Notes under the pieces: model-generated
Told to the model about the DNA's origin: nothing
Database searches by the model: none
The model's input: the letters and a program-made list of their open reading frames with translations, nothing else
Shown: one piece after another, positions 7,912-15,337 of the stretch
How positions within the stretch are numbered: position 1 is the first letter of the stretch
Layout: each line of letters starts with the position of its first letter
Translations under genes and position numbers: made by a program
NCBI GenBank assembly: GCA_017543335.1
Contig: JAFYGE010000062.1
Location: 1-49,627 of the forward strand
Reading direction: 5' to 3'
From: Ruminococcus sp.
GTDB taxonomy: Bacteria; Bacillota; Clostridia; Oscillospirales; Ruminococcaceae
Length of the DNA: 49,627 nucleotides

Positions 7912-8505
7912 ATGCAGCATATTCAATATGTAGCAGGACGTGGAAAAAAGGTGCATATTTACCTTCTTGGTATAGCAGTGCTGTCCGGATTGATAACAGG
8001 TTCGGTTTATCAGGCATTGAAGGCACCTTATCCGTCCGCTTTGATACATCAGTTTTTTGCACCGGTTTACAACAGCATGAAAATATCAGATTATGTCTGG
8101 GACAGTTTTATGCAGTCGGTTATCTTACTTGCAGTAATGTTCCTTCTGGGATTTTTCGCTCTTGGACAACCTTTCGGAGTTCTGCTCCTTTTTTACAGAG
8201 GATTTGGCATAGGAGCTTCTTCCGCAATGATTTATGAGCTGTTCGGCATAAAAGGTGCTGTAAGCATTGTATTTCTTGTGGTACCAAAAGCGAGTGCAAT
8301 TATACTGATGACCATGCTTGGTGCAAGAGAGCTCATCCGATCCTCGAATTATACTCTTTCCTGTTGGACGAGCCATACAGAGCCGAACGTAAACGACAAT
8401 ATATTTCGTTTGTACTGTATCAAATTTCTTGTACTTATGATATCTGCCGCTGTAATATCCGGAATTGATGCGGCGGTCAATCTGGTCTATGTAAAGATCG
8501 GATGA
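7912..8505 (+). CDS. SpoIIM (stage II sporulation protein M) family membrane protein
   Basis: 198-residue polytopic membrane protein, with about five hydrophobic segments. The family core is visible: LLGFFALGQPFGVLLLFYRG followed by FGIGASSAMIYELFGIKG and a VVPKAS segment. In Bacillus, SpoIIM works with SpoIID and SpoIIP in peptidoglycan remodelling during engulfment; DUF95 relatives also occur in non-sporulating bacteria. I chose the third ATG (MQHIQYVAGR) because GAGAGG lies 9 bases upstream. The first in-frame ATG overlaps that site. The next gene follows after 24 bp. Confidence 0.85.
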   Translation: MQHIQYVAGRGKKVHIYLLGIAVLSGLITGSVYQALKAPYPSALIHQFFAPVYNSMKISDYVWDSFMQSVILLAVMFLLGFFALGQPFGVLLLFYRGFGIGASSAMIYELFGIKGAVSIVFLVVPKASAIILMTMLGARELIRSSNYTLSCWTSHTEPNVNDNIFRLYCIKFLVLMISAAVISGIDAAVNLVYVKIG

Positions 8506-8529
8506 TAAAATAAACGGAGGACGTATAAA

Positions 8530-9441
8530 TTGGCATTATTTGATTACGAAAGTGCCGGATCCGGAATATCAAAAAACGCTCCCAAGAAAAAGGGACTAAA
8601 GTTGTTCTTTGATATTTTTTTCCGTAAATTCTGGCAGCTTTTTGAAGTAAATTTCCTTTATTCATTATTTTTCTTGCCGCTGCTGCTTATAATAACGGCG
8701 ATAAGTGTATTGGAGAATTACACACTGATACTCATAATAAGCGTTTTTCTTCTTCTTGTATTCACCATTGTCATCGGACCTGCAACTGCCGGTATGACCA
8801 AGATAATGCGGTGTTACATGATAGAAAAACACACTTTTATCGTAAGGGACTTTTTCAGAACGTTCCGAAGAAATTTTAAGAAAGCATCTATCATAGGTTT
8901 TCTTGACTGCCTGATTATTTTTTCTGTATTTGCGTCATTCAGAGTATATCCGGCTATGGCATCTCATTATAATATGCCGATACTTTATGCACCGATGACG
9001 CTGACGCTGAGTATAGCACTGATTGTAATGATGATGAATTATTACATATATATCATGCTTGTGGCGACAAATCTATCATTGAAGAATCTTATAAAGAATT
9101 CATTTGTACTCACTTTCATCGGACTTAAAAAGAATATCATAACATTTGTTGTGACTTGTGTTACTCTTTATCTGATGTTCTTGTTATTCAATTATCTTAT
9201 GCCGCTCTTCATGATAATACTCCCATTCTTCCCGGCAGCATTCCTGTGCTTTGTATCATGTTTCAACAGCTATCCGCTTATACAGAAATATGTTATAAAT
9301 CCGTACTATACAAGCAGAGGCGAGATAAATCCAGAGCTTGCCGGCGATGATTCCGATGAGGAAACTATCTTTGAAGATAAAGGCGGAGAAGAAAAGCCTA
9401 TAGAGAAGCGTAAAAAAGGTAAAGGAAAAAGAATATCATAG
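8530..9441 (+). CDS. DUF624 family membrane protein
   Basis: 303-residue integral membrane protein, not assigned a function. The N-terminal cytoplasmic segment is followed by about five or six transmembrane helices (LYSLFFLPLLLIITAI, LILIISVFLLLVFTIV and others). The GPATAGMTKIMRCYMIEKH motif after the second helix is typical of the YesL/DUF624 family, often near sugar uptake genes. The C-terminal tail is highly charged. Translation starts at TTG, with ACGGAGGACG 7 bases upstream. It follows the SpoIIM-like gene closely and converges with the Crp/Fnr gene, whose stop lies 2 bp away with no terminator visible. Confidence 0.8.
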   Translation: MALFDYESAGSGISKNAPKKKGLKLFFDIFFRKFWQLFEVNFLYSLFFLPLLLIITAISVLENYTLILIISVFLLLVFTIVIGPATAGMTKIMRCYMIEKHTFIVRDFFRTFRRNFKKASIIGFLDCLIIFSVFASFRVYPAMASHYNMPILYAPMTLTLSIALIVMMMNYYIYIMLVATNLSLKNLIKNSFVLTFIGLKKNIITFVVTCVTLYLMFLLFNYLMPLFMIILPFFPAAFLCFVSCFNSYPLIQKYVINPYYTSRGEINPELAGDDSDEETIFEDKGGEEKPIEKRKKGKGKRIS

Positions 9442-9443
9442 TA

Positions 9444-10103
9444 TCAGTCTTTAGGTCTGAGAAATTTGAATTTCCTTTTAGAAATAGTCAGTACTCCAGC
9501 GTTTTTCAGTTTTGATATTTCACGCTGGAGGGCACTGCGGTTAACACATAAATAATCCGACAAAGCTGTTGTTGAGAAAGGTATCTGCGGAGTTTTACCG
9601 TCCGGAGTTTTATCCTCTATTATCTCAAGACAGCTTATTAATTTATCTTCGATTGAACGCTGACTGAGTACTTCTATTCTTTCGCTGAGCGATATAGTTT
9701 TTTCGGACATTAATGCTAATAGATTCTCAACGACCTTCGAGTGGCACTGGCAGGCTTTTTCACATCGTTTGGTTATTTCCGAACGGCGTACAAACATTAT
9801 TTCGCAGTCAGTTTCGCTGACTATCTCGATAGTGTTCCTCTTTGAAATATTAAAAGTAAAAAATGCACCGAAAATGCTTTGTTCCTCAAGTGATTCAATG
9901 ATCGTCCTGACACCGTTTATGTCATACCGCACCATTACTGCTCTGCCGCTGAGGACAATGCCGATTTTATCGTTGTATTCATCGTAATTAGCGATACAGC
10001 TTCCGGACTTGTATCGCCTGATATCGGCATTAAAGCAGGTTATCATACGTTTGCAGTCCTCAGTATTTATATTTTTAAAAAGAATGTTATGTTCTGGTAA
10101 CAT
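9444..10103 (-). CDS. Crp/Fnr-family transcriptional regulator
   Basis: 219-residue regulator. The N-terminal cyclic-nucleotide-binding-like beta barrel (IGVLSGRAVMVRYDINGVRT, EEQSIFGAFFTFN) lacks the RXS phosphate-binding signature of cAMP-responsive CRP and an Fnr-type cysteine cluster, so the ligand is unknown. The C-terminal winged helix carries LSDYLCVNRSALQREISKLK. I chose the ATG at MLPEHNILFK because GGGAG lies 9 bases upstream; an in-frame GTG three codons earlier overlaps that site. A perfect palindrome in its own leader (10118-10133) is the likely autoregulatory site. Divergent genes include a reverse rubrerythrin, hinting at a redox or stress regulon. Confidence 0.85.
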   Translation of the reverse strand: MLPEHNILFKNINTEDCKRMITCFNADIRRYKSGSCIANYDEYNDKIGIVLSGRAVMVRYDINGVRTIIESLEEQSIFGAFFTFNISKRNTIEIVSETDCEIMFVRRSEITKRCEKACQCHSKVVENLLALMSEKTISLSERIEVLSQRSIEDKLISCLEIIEDKTPDGKTPQIPFSTTALSDYLCVNRSALQREISKLKNAGVLTISKRKFKFLRPKD

Positions 10104-10117
10104 TAAAATCACTCCCT

Positions 10118-10133
10118 TGTTGCAATTGCAACA
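10118..10133. promoter_or_regulatory. Perfect 16-bp palindrome, candidate Crp/Fnr operator
   Basis: TGTTGCAATTGCAACA is exactly self-complementary and sits between the transcription start and ribosome site of the Crp/Fnr gene, just downstream of its -10 box. It also overlaps a possible TTGCAA -35 box for the divergent genes. Dyad sites of this size fit Crp/Fnr dimers. Binding by this regulator is inferred. Confidence 0.6.
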
Positions 10134-10150
10134 GATTTTTTATACCTTTT

Positions 10151-10179
10151 ATGATACAATATATATAAGCAAAAGTCAA
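10151..10179 (-). promoter_or_regulatory. Sigma-A promoter of the Crp/Fnr gene
   Basis: On the minus strand, TTGACT (complement 10174-10179), 17-bp spacer, TATCAT (complement 10151-10156). The palindromic operator lies about 10-25 bp beyond the predicted start, positioned for autorepression. Confidence 0.7.
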
Positions 10180-10217
10180 GTGATTTTTGGTTTATTATAA
10201 ACGAGAGGATGATCTTA

Positions 10218-10481
10218 ATGAAGGTAAATGTTGTTGGTGGACAGATTTCTCAGGACGAGATAAATGCTTACATAGATTACGGTAAGAAGAAGTACCGCAA
10301 CAGGGAAATTACTGAAATGACCGTAAAGATAGACGGCGAGTTTGTTGACCTTAAATATGAATTCGCTGATATTCCTTTCGATCGAATAAGACGAATTACA
10401 GGCTATCTTGTCGGAACTCTTGACAGATTCAATAACGGTAAAAGAGCTGAAGAACGTGACAGAGTAAAACACAGTGTATAA
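10218..10481 (+). CDS. Small protein resembling the C-terminal tail of anaerobic ribonucleotide reductase
   Basis: 87 residues. The second half (RRITGYLVGTLDRFNNGK, then RAEERDRVKH) resembles the very C-terminus of class III ribonucleotide reductase NrdD, where a zinc ribbon is followed by a GYL..FN.GK..E...RVKH segment. Here the zinc cysteines and the glycyl-radical region are absent, so it cannot be a reductase by itself. Related short proteins in Clostridia are often labelled NrdD, from memory. I chose the ATG with GAGAGG 9 bases upstream rather than the ATG at 10209. It is divergent from the Crp/Fnr gene and precedes a reverse rubrerythrin. Function unknown. Confidence 0.7.
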   Translation: MKVNVVGGQISQDEINAYIDYGKKKYRNREITEMTVKIDGEFVDLKYEFADIPFDRIRRITGYLVGTLDRFNNGKRAEERDRVKHSV

Positions 10482-10563
10482 TGCGTGAAACGTCGGAACA
10501 GGATGGAAATTTTTTGATTTCGTCGTTTGCATTAAAATATTAATATTATGGAGGTAATTAATA

Positions 10564-11115
10564 ATGGCAAAATATGTATGTCCAGTATGCGGATACGTTC
10601 ATGAGGGAAATGAGCCGCCGGAGAAATGTCCACAGTGCGGAGTTCCTGGCTCAAAGTTTATAAAGAAGGAAGCTGACGAAAAGCTCGTTTTTGCTTGTGA
10701 GCACGAAGTTGGAGTAGCTAAAGCAGTAACAGATCAGGAAATTATCGACGGACTTCGTTCAAACTTTACCGGTGAATGTACAGAAGTTGGTATGTACCTT
10801 GCAATGGCAAGAGTAGCTTACAGAGAGGGTTATCCTGAGATCGGTGCTTACTGGGAGAAGGCTGCTTTTGAAGAAGCTGAGCACGCTGCTAAGTTTGCAG
10901 AGCTTCTTGGTGAGGTGGTTTCACCTTCAACAAAGGAGAATCTCGAAAAGAGAGTTGCTGCTGAGCACGGTGCTACAGAGGGTAAACTCAATCTTGCAAA
11001 GAGAGCTAAGGAGCTCAACCTTGACGCTATCCATGATACAGTTCATGAAATGGCAAAGGATGAAGCTCGTCACGGTAAGGCTTTCGAGGGACTTCTCAAG
11101 AGATACTTTGGCTGA
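10564..11115 (+). CDS. Reverse rubrerythrin (NADH peroxidase type)
   Basis: 183-residue peroxidase in which the rubredoxin-like domain comes first ([21 protein letters not shown]) and the diiron ferritin-like domain second ([31 protein letters not shown]). This is the inverted order of clostridial reverse rubrerythrins, which serve as the major H2O2 and O2 reductases during air exposure. TGGAGGTAATTAATA precedes the ATG. It lies 82 bp after the NrdD-tail-like gene, and its transcript ends at a strong terminator. The divergent Crp/Fnr regulator is a candidate controller. Codon usage (GCT, GAG, AAG) resembles the hydrogenase gene, suggesting high expression. Confidence 0.95.
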   Translation: MAKYVCPVCGYVHEGNEPPEKCPQCGVPGSKFIKKEADEKLVFACEHEVGVAKAVTDQEIIDGLRSNFTGECTEVGMYLAMARVAYREGYPEIGAYWEKAAFEEAEHAAKFAELLGEVVSPSTKENLEKRVAAEHGATEGKLNLAKRAKELNLDAIHDTVHEMAKDEARHGKAFEGLLKRYFG

Positions 11116-11130
11116 TAAATGTATAAATAG

Positions 11131-11161
11131 AGCGTATCCGGTTTTACTGGATACGCTTTTT
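11131..11161 (+). terminator. Intrinsic terminator of the reverse rubrerythrin
   Basis: AGCGTATCC pairs with GGATACGCT across a 9-base loop, followed by TTTTT. Confidence 0.88.
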
Positions 11162-11220
11162 ATTTGGAATATGTAATATTATTACTCCGGCAATTAAATT
11201 TTTATAAAATGACGAAGTCA

Positions 11221-11400
11221 GCAAAAAGGGATTCCAAAGGGTTTCCAACCATTTAGCGGGAAGGTGTGCGAGGTTACCCCTACCAGCGGTAGGGGATGTC
11301 AGCTTGCTGACAGGGGTGGCTGGACCCGATTAGGGTGGGCAGAGCCATTCCTAAGAAGCAGTACAGCGAGCAAAGCAACGCTGTACGGACTGTCCATATT
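11221..11400. other. GC-rich hairpin-dense intergenic element, identity unknown
   Basis: A gene-free block much richer in G+C than the flanking AT-rich DNA. It contains three perfect inverted repeats in sequence: CCCCTACC/GGTAGGGG with a 3-base gap (11277-11295), TGTCAGC/GCTGACA with a 2-base gap (11297-11312) and GTACAGCG/CGCTGTAC with a 10-base gap (11361-11386). There is no start codon with a ribosome site or a long frame. The leading GGGATTCCAAAGGGTTTCC resembles sequence I associate with Firmicute mobile elements, so it may be a remnant or transfer origin. A structured RNA is equally possible. The remainder up to the yunB-like gene is AT-rich with no other feature seen. Confidence 0.5.
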
Positions 11401-11558
11401 TCTTTCCTCGGCTTGACCGACGTAAGTTTATCAACATCTTATTGCTGTATTAATTATTCTCAAATCAGTGCACAATTACCGCTGTTTCAGAATATAATAC
11501 ATTGAATCCAAAAAACAGGGGAGATGTACTATGAGAAAACATGGTAAGATGATGCAGT

Positions 11559-12212
11559 TTGAGAAGACATACTAAAAGAAAAGTAAACTCAAAAGGAGTT
11601 TTTATATTTGTATTTCTTGTGTTCACAATTTCTGCGGTAATATTCATTACTTCAAGGATCGACAGAGCAATACGTACTCCCGCACAGATGCGAGCAGAAC
11701 AGTTTGCTGAGAAGACCGCAAACGAGGTTATCTACACGGCAGTTTCCGACTATCTTAGTAAGAACAACGTGTCCTATTCTGATTTCGCAGCTGTTTTGTA
11801 TAACAATGGAAAAGTCAGTTCGATAGAGGCGATAACGCCTAATATCAACAAGATACAGTCAGAACTCACATTAGATATCGACCGTAAACTGCAAGAGTCC
11901 GCCGATTCATTCTGCACCATACCTATTGGCTCGTTATCTGACTCCTATCTGTTTGCAGGAAAAGGGCCTGAGCTGAAGATACGGATATGCCCTGCCGGAC
12001 ACGCATCAGTAAGATTAAAAAGCGACTTCACGTCAGCCGGCAATAATCAGACAAGCCACAGGATCTCCGCTATTATAGAAGCTGACATGATATCGTCCAT
12101 ACCACTTTATTCTTTCAGAACTAAAGTCAGCTTTGAGTTTGTGATAGCAGAAAATATCATAGTGGGAGATGTGCCGATGTTCAGCCACGCAGCGTGGAAT
12201 TGTATCAGGTAG
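11559..12212 (+). CDS. yunB: Sporulation protein YunB-like
   Basis: 217-residue protein with one N-terminal transmembrane helix (GVFIFVFLVFTISAVIFITS) and an extracytoplasmic domain. The YunB signature runs through the C-terminal half: IPIGSLSDSYLFAGKGPELK, then FTSAGNNQTSHRI and IVGDVP. In Bacillus, yunB is a mother-cell sigma-E gene needed for efficient sporulation, and resembles SpoIIR-type checkpoints only in context. The frame opens with TTG at 11559; a 14-codon ATG ORF (11531-11575) with a good GGGGAG site overlaps this start in another frame, so translation may be coupled. It converges with the methyltransferase gene 3 bp away. Confidence 0.82.
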   Translation: MRRHTKRKVNSKGVFIFVFLVFTISAVIFITSRIDRAIRTPAQMRAEQFAEKTANEVIYTAVSDYLSKNNVSYSDFAAVLYNNGKVSSIEAITPNINKIQSELTLDIDRKLQESADSFCTIPIGSLSDSYLFAGKGPELKIRICPAGHASVRLKSDFTSAGNNQTSHRISAIIEADMISSIPLYSFRTKVSFEFVIAENIIVGDVPMFSHAAWNCIR

Positions 12213-12215
12213 GAC

Positions 12216-12854
12216 TTACTTGCGTCCCTCGGCACAAATCCATTTTTCTCCGGACTTTGTATGTATCTTTACGTCTGTAAATCCGGCATTTTCAAGAAGA
12301 ATTCTGAATTCATCAGGAGTCGGATTGAAAAGGTCGAATTTTTTAATTCCCTCAATATCAGCTTCATCAAGCTCAGCACCGCCGTGAATGTCAGCTACTA
12401 TCAGGAATATTCCTCCAGCAGAAAGAACTCTGAATACCTCTTTCAGATTTTCAGCAGGAGCAGGCCAGAAGTAAAAACTCTCGACAGTAATTATTTTGTC
12501 AAAGCTGTTATCAGGAAAGGGGAGGGCTTCAACAGAAGCTTCTATCACATCCATTTTTCCGGAGTTGATAATTCTTTCATTACGTTCTGTACTCATTTTT
12601 ACGGAAAGTTCAGAATAATCAGCACCGGTAAGGTGACCGGATGTTACTTTTTCTGCCATTCTGTTGAGAGTTTCACCGCCGCCGCAGCCTATATCAAGGA
12701 TGCGGTCGTTTTCATGTATATCGAGAAAATCGAGTGCCCAGCCTGTTACGGCATAGTGACGTTCATTCATGCCGTTTAGCATTTCGACTCCGGCTTCGCC
12801 ATGAGGCTTTCTCGGATTTCCGAGTTCTGTTATGGATTTTTTCTCATTGCTCAT
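12216..12854 (-). CDS. Class I SAM-dependent methyltransferase
   Basis: 212-residue Rossmann-fold methyltransferase of the Methyltransf_11 type. Motif I LDIGCGGGETL binds S-adenosylmethionine; the acidic loop follows in GADYSELSVKMS, and DKIITVESFYFWPAPAENLKEVFRVLSAGG contains motifs IV-V. The substrate is not evident, with similarity to UbiE/menaquinone-type and small-molecule enzymes. The ATG with AAGGAGG 8 bases upstream was chosen over an in-frame TTG that overlaps that site. A terminator that ends the upstream glmS gene lies just before it, so it is likely transcribed from its own, unseen, promoter or by read-through. Confidence 0.88.
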   Translation of the reverse strand: MSNEKKSITELGNPRKPHGEAGVEMLNGMNERHYAVTGWALDFLDIHENDRILDIGCGGGETLNRMAEKVTSGHLTGADYSELSVKMSTERNERIINSGKMDVIEASVEALPFPDNSFDKIITVESFYFWPAPAENLKEVFRVLSAGGIFLIVADIHGGAELDEADIEGIKKFDLFNPTPDEFRILLENAGFTDVKIHTKSGEKWICAEGRK

Positions 12855-12876
12855 AAATATCCTCCTTAAAAACAAA

Positions 12877-12903
12877 CGAAAAAGCGGCGGATGACCGCCG
12901 CTT
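12877..12903 (-). terminator. Intrinsic terminator of glmS
   Basis: On the minus strand AAGCGGCGG pairs with CCGCCGCTT across a 4-base loop, followed by TTTTCG TTTG. It starts 4 bp after the glmS stop. Confidence 0.85.
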
Positions 12904-12907
12904 GATT

Positions 12908-14746
12908 TTATTCAACAGTTACACTCTTAGCAAGATTTCTCGGCTTATCAACATCGTAACCCTTTGCTACAGATACATAATATCCAAGGAGCTGGAGTGG
13001 TATAACTGCAAGACTTCCTGCGAAGTGGCTGTCAGTCTGAGGGATATATACTGTGAAATCAGCAGTATCCTCTATGCTGTAGTTACCGTAAGTAGTAAGA
13101 CCCATAAGGGATGCACCACGGCTCTTTACTTCGACCATATTGCTTACGGTTTTTTCGTACAGGTCTTGCTGAGTAAGTACACTTATTACAAGTATACCGT
13201 CTTCAATAAGGCTTATCGGACCGTGCTTCAGCTCACCAGCAGCATATGCTTCGGAGTGGATATAGCTTATTTCCTTCATTTTAAGGCTGCCTTCGAGACT
13301 AATTGCGTAATCGATACCTCTACCGATGAAGAAAGCGTCCTTAGCATTTGCAAGCTTATTTGAGAACCACTGTATACGCTCTTTATCCTCAAGAATCTTC
13401 TCTATCTTATCAGGGATAGTGTAAAGCTCTTTGAGCATTTCTCCGCACTTTTCTTCTGTCATTTCACCTCTTGCGACTGCAAACTGCATAGCGAGGAGGT
13501 AGCCTGCTATAAGCTGAGTGCTGTAGGCTTTTGTAGTAGCAACAGAGATCTCAGGACCTGCAAGTGTATAGAATACATTATCAGCTTCACGAGCGATCGA
13601 TGAACCAACAACATTTACGATACCAAGAGTTTTTATGCCTTTTTCTTTAGCTTCTCTGAGAGCTGCAAGGCTGTCAGCGGTCTCACCGGACTGGCTTATA
13701 ATTATTACAAGACTGTCTTTTGCAAGCGACATTTTTCTGTATCGGAATTCAGAAGCAAGCTCAACTCTTACAGAGATAGAAGTAAGGTCCTCGATTACGT
13801 ACTGAACAGCCATACCAACATGATAAGCTGAACCGCAGGCTACAATATATATCTGGTTGATATTCTTCATAGCTTCATCATCGAGACCAATCTCGCTGAA
13901 ATCGATCTTACCATCCTTGACAACGGAGTTTATAGTATCTCTTACAACCTTTGGCTGCTCGTGGATCTCTTTGAGCATGAAATGTTCATAACCGCCTTTT
14001 TCGGCAGCTTCAGCATCCCATTTGATCTCAGTTAATTCTTTTTCTATTTCCTCACGGTCGATGTTATAGAATGTAGCTTTTCCCTTTTGGAGACGAGCTA
14101 TCTCTCTATTGCCGATATAATAAACATTTCTTGTGTATTTAAGAATAGCCGGTACATCGGAAGCAACGTATGTTTCACCGTTAGTAATACCGATAATCAT
14201 TGGGCTGTCCTTACGAGCTGTGTATATTTCGCCCGGATAATCCTTGAACATTACACAAAGAGCGTAAGAGCCTCTGATTCTTATCATAGCTCTTGCAATT
14301 GAGTCAACAGGACCAAGACCGTACTTCTTGAAATAGTAGTCTATAAGCTTTACAGCAACCTCAGTATCGGTCTGTGACTTGAATTCATAGCCGCTTTTTA
14401 CAAGCTTTTCCTTGAGCTCCTGATAATTTTCGATAATACCGTTATGAACAGCTACTACGTTCTCATCGTCACTGCTGTGAGGATGAGCATTAAGCGTAGA
14501 CGGCTCACCATGAGTTGCCCACCTTGTATGACCTATACCGCAGTCGCCGCTTACAGCATCTCCGTTGTTAGTCATTTCTTTAAGTACTTTGAGCTTGCCC
14601 TTAGCCTTTACTATCTCAGTATCGCCGTTACCGTCACGTACAGCGATACCGGCGGAGTCATATCCTCTGTATTCAAGCTTTGAAAGACCGTCAAGCAATA
14701 TCGGAGCAGCCTGTGCAACTCCTGTAAAGCCAACTATTCCACACAT
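12908..14746 (-). CDS. glmS: Glutamine-fructose-6-phosphate aminotransferase (isomerising)
   Basis: Makes glucosamine-6-phosphate, the first step to UDP-GlcNAc for cell wall. The catalytic Cys directly follows the initiator Met (MCGIVGFTG) in the Ntn-type glutaminase domain, with GIGHTRWATHG and the NGIIENYQELK signature. Two SIS sugar-isomerase domains follow (ACGSAYHVGMAV, SQSGETADSLAAL, SLKMKEISYIHSEAY), and the C-terminus KPRNLAKSVTVE is that of GlmS. Length of 612 is standard. GGAGG is 7 bases upstream. The upstream gap is only 107 bp and contains a near-consensus promoter rather than a glmS ribozyme, which is unusual for a Firmicute. Confidence 0.97.
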   Translation of the reverse strand: MCGIVGFTGVAQAAPILLDGLSKLEYRGYDSAGIAVRDGNGDTEIVKAKGKLKVLKEMTNNGDAVSGDCGIGHTRWATHGEPSTLNAHPHSSDDENVVAVHNGIIENYQELKEKLVKSGYEFKSQTDTEVAVKLIDYYFKKYGLGPVDSIARAMIRIRGSYALCVMFKDYPGEIYTARKDSPMIIGITNGETYVASDVPAILKYTRNVYYIGNREIARLQKGKATFYNIDREEIEKELTEIKWDAEAAEKGGYEHFMLKEIHEQPKVVRDTINSVVKDGKIDFSEIGLDDEAMKNINQIYIVACGSAYHVGMAVQYVIEDLTSISVRVELASEFRYRKMSLAKDSLVIIISQSGETADSLAALREAKEKGIKTLGIVNVVGSSIAREADNVFYTLAGPEISVATTKAYSTQLIAGYLLAMQFAVARGEMTEEKCGEMLKELYTIPDKIEKILEDKERIQWFSNKLANAKDAFFIGRGIDYAISLEGSLKMKEISYIHSEAYAAGELKHGPISLIEDGILVISVLTQQDLYEKTVSNMVEVKSRGASLMGLTTYGNYSIEDTADFTVYIPQTDSHFAGSLAVIPLQLLGYYVSVAKGYDVDKPRNLAKSVTVE

Positions 14747-14808
14747 ATATTTTCCTCCAAATAAATTAGAATTATTATTGTTTACAATATTAAAAAAAGA
14801 ACAATATA

Positions 14809-14838
14809 ATTATACACTAAACAGTATATGATTGTCAA
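14809..14838 (-). promoter_or_regulatory. Sigma-A promoter of glmS
   Basis: On the minus strand, consensus TTGACA (complement 14833-14838), 18-bp spacer and consensus TATAAT (complement 14809-14814). The predicted leader is about 55 nt, too short for a glmS ribozyme. Confidence 0.85.
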
Positions 14839-14853
14839 TATGAATTATTTTAA

Positions 14854-15324
14854 TTAAGAAGATCTTTTTGTTTTTTGAACTTCTTTTCTCAGGAAAGTAT
14901 CTTCTGATATATTTAACTTGAAGCTGTTTTCTCTTTTATAATCAGAAGCCGTATTTTTCTGATGAACACTTTTTAGCTGTGCCCACATTGAACCAACTAC
15001 AACGCCAGCAATAATCAGTCCTATGGCAATACAAATCAACACTGTCACTACAATGCCACCGCCTTTTTTTGAACTTTTTGAACTGTCAGAGTCTTCATTG
15101 CCTTTATCTTCGTCAACCTCGAACTCGTCAACTTTGTCAAATGCATCCTCGTCATCATAAAGGTAGTCATCTTCAAATAATTCATCGCAGTCGAGGTCTT
15201 CTTCGTAAACGGCACAAGATTTACTTATATCACATAATTTGCATTGTACTTCGCTTGAAAATAAAGGCACTGAAAACAAAAGTAATGCAGAAATAAATGA
15301 AATTGAGATTTTTTTGACATTCAT
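14854..15324 (-). CDS. Secreted/membrane protein with acidic region and single TM helix
   Basis: 156 residues, not recognised. An N-terminal signal-like helix (ISISFISALLLFSVPLFSS) is followed by a very acidic stretch (about residues 40-80, runs of D and E), a KKGGG hinge, a transmembrane helix (IVVTVLICIAIGLIIAGVVV) and a basic tail. The topology therefore suggests an extracytoplasmic acidic domain anchored near its C-terminus. It starts 13 bp after the stop of the TFIIB-type zinc-ribbon gene with AAGGAGG, in the same operon. The position corresponds to YdjH in the Bacillus ydjFGHI membrane-stress cluster, but no YdjH domain (TPM) is visible. Confidence 0.75.
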   Translation of the reverse strand: MNVKKISISFISALLLFSVPLFSSEVQCKLCDISKSCAVYEEDLDCDELFEDDYLYDDEDAFDKVDEFEVDEDKGNEDSDSSKSSKKGGGIVVTVLICIAIGLIIAGVVVGSMWAQLKSVHQKNTASDYKRENSFKLNISEDTFLRKEVQKTKRSS

Positions 15325-15337
15325 CTCCGGGACCTCC

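Noticed and set aside
12902-13363. Long plus-strand ORF opposite glmS
   Set aside because: It is antisense to the conserved SIS domain and has no ribosome site.
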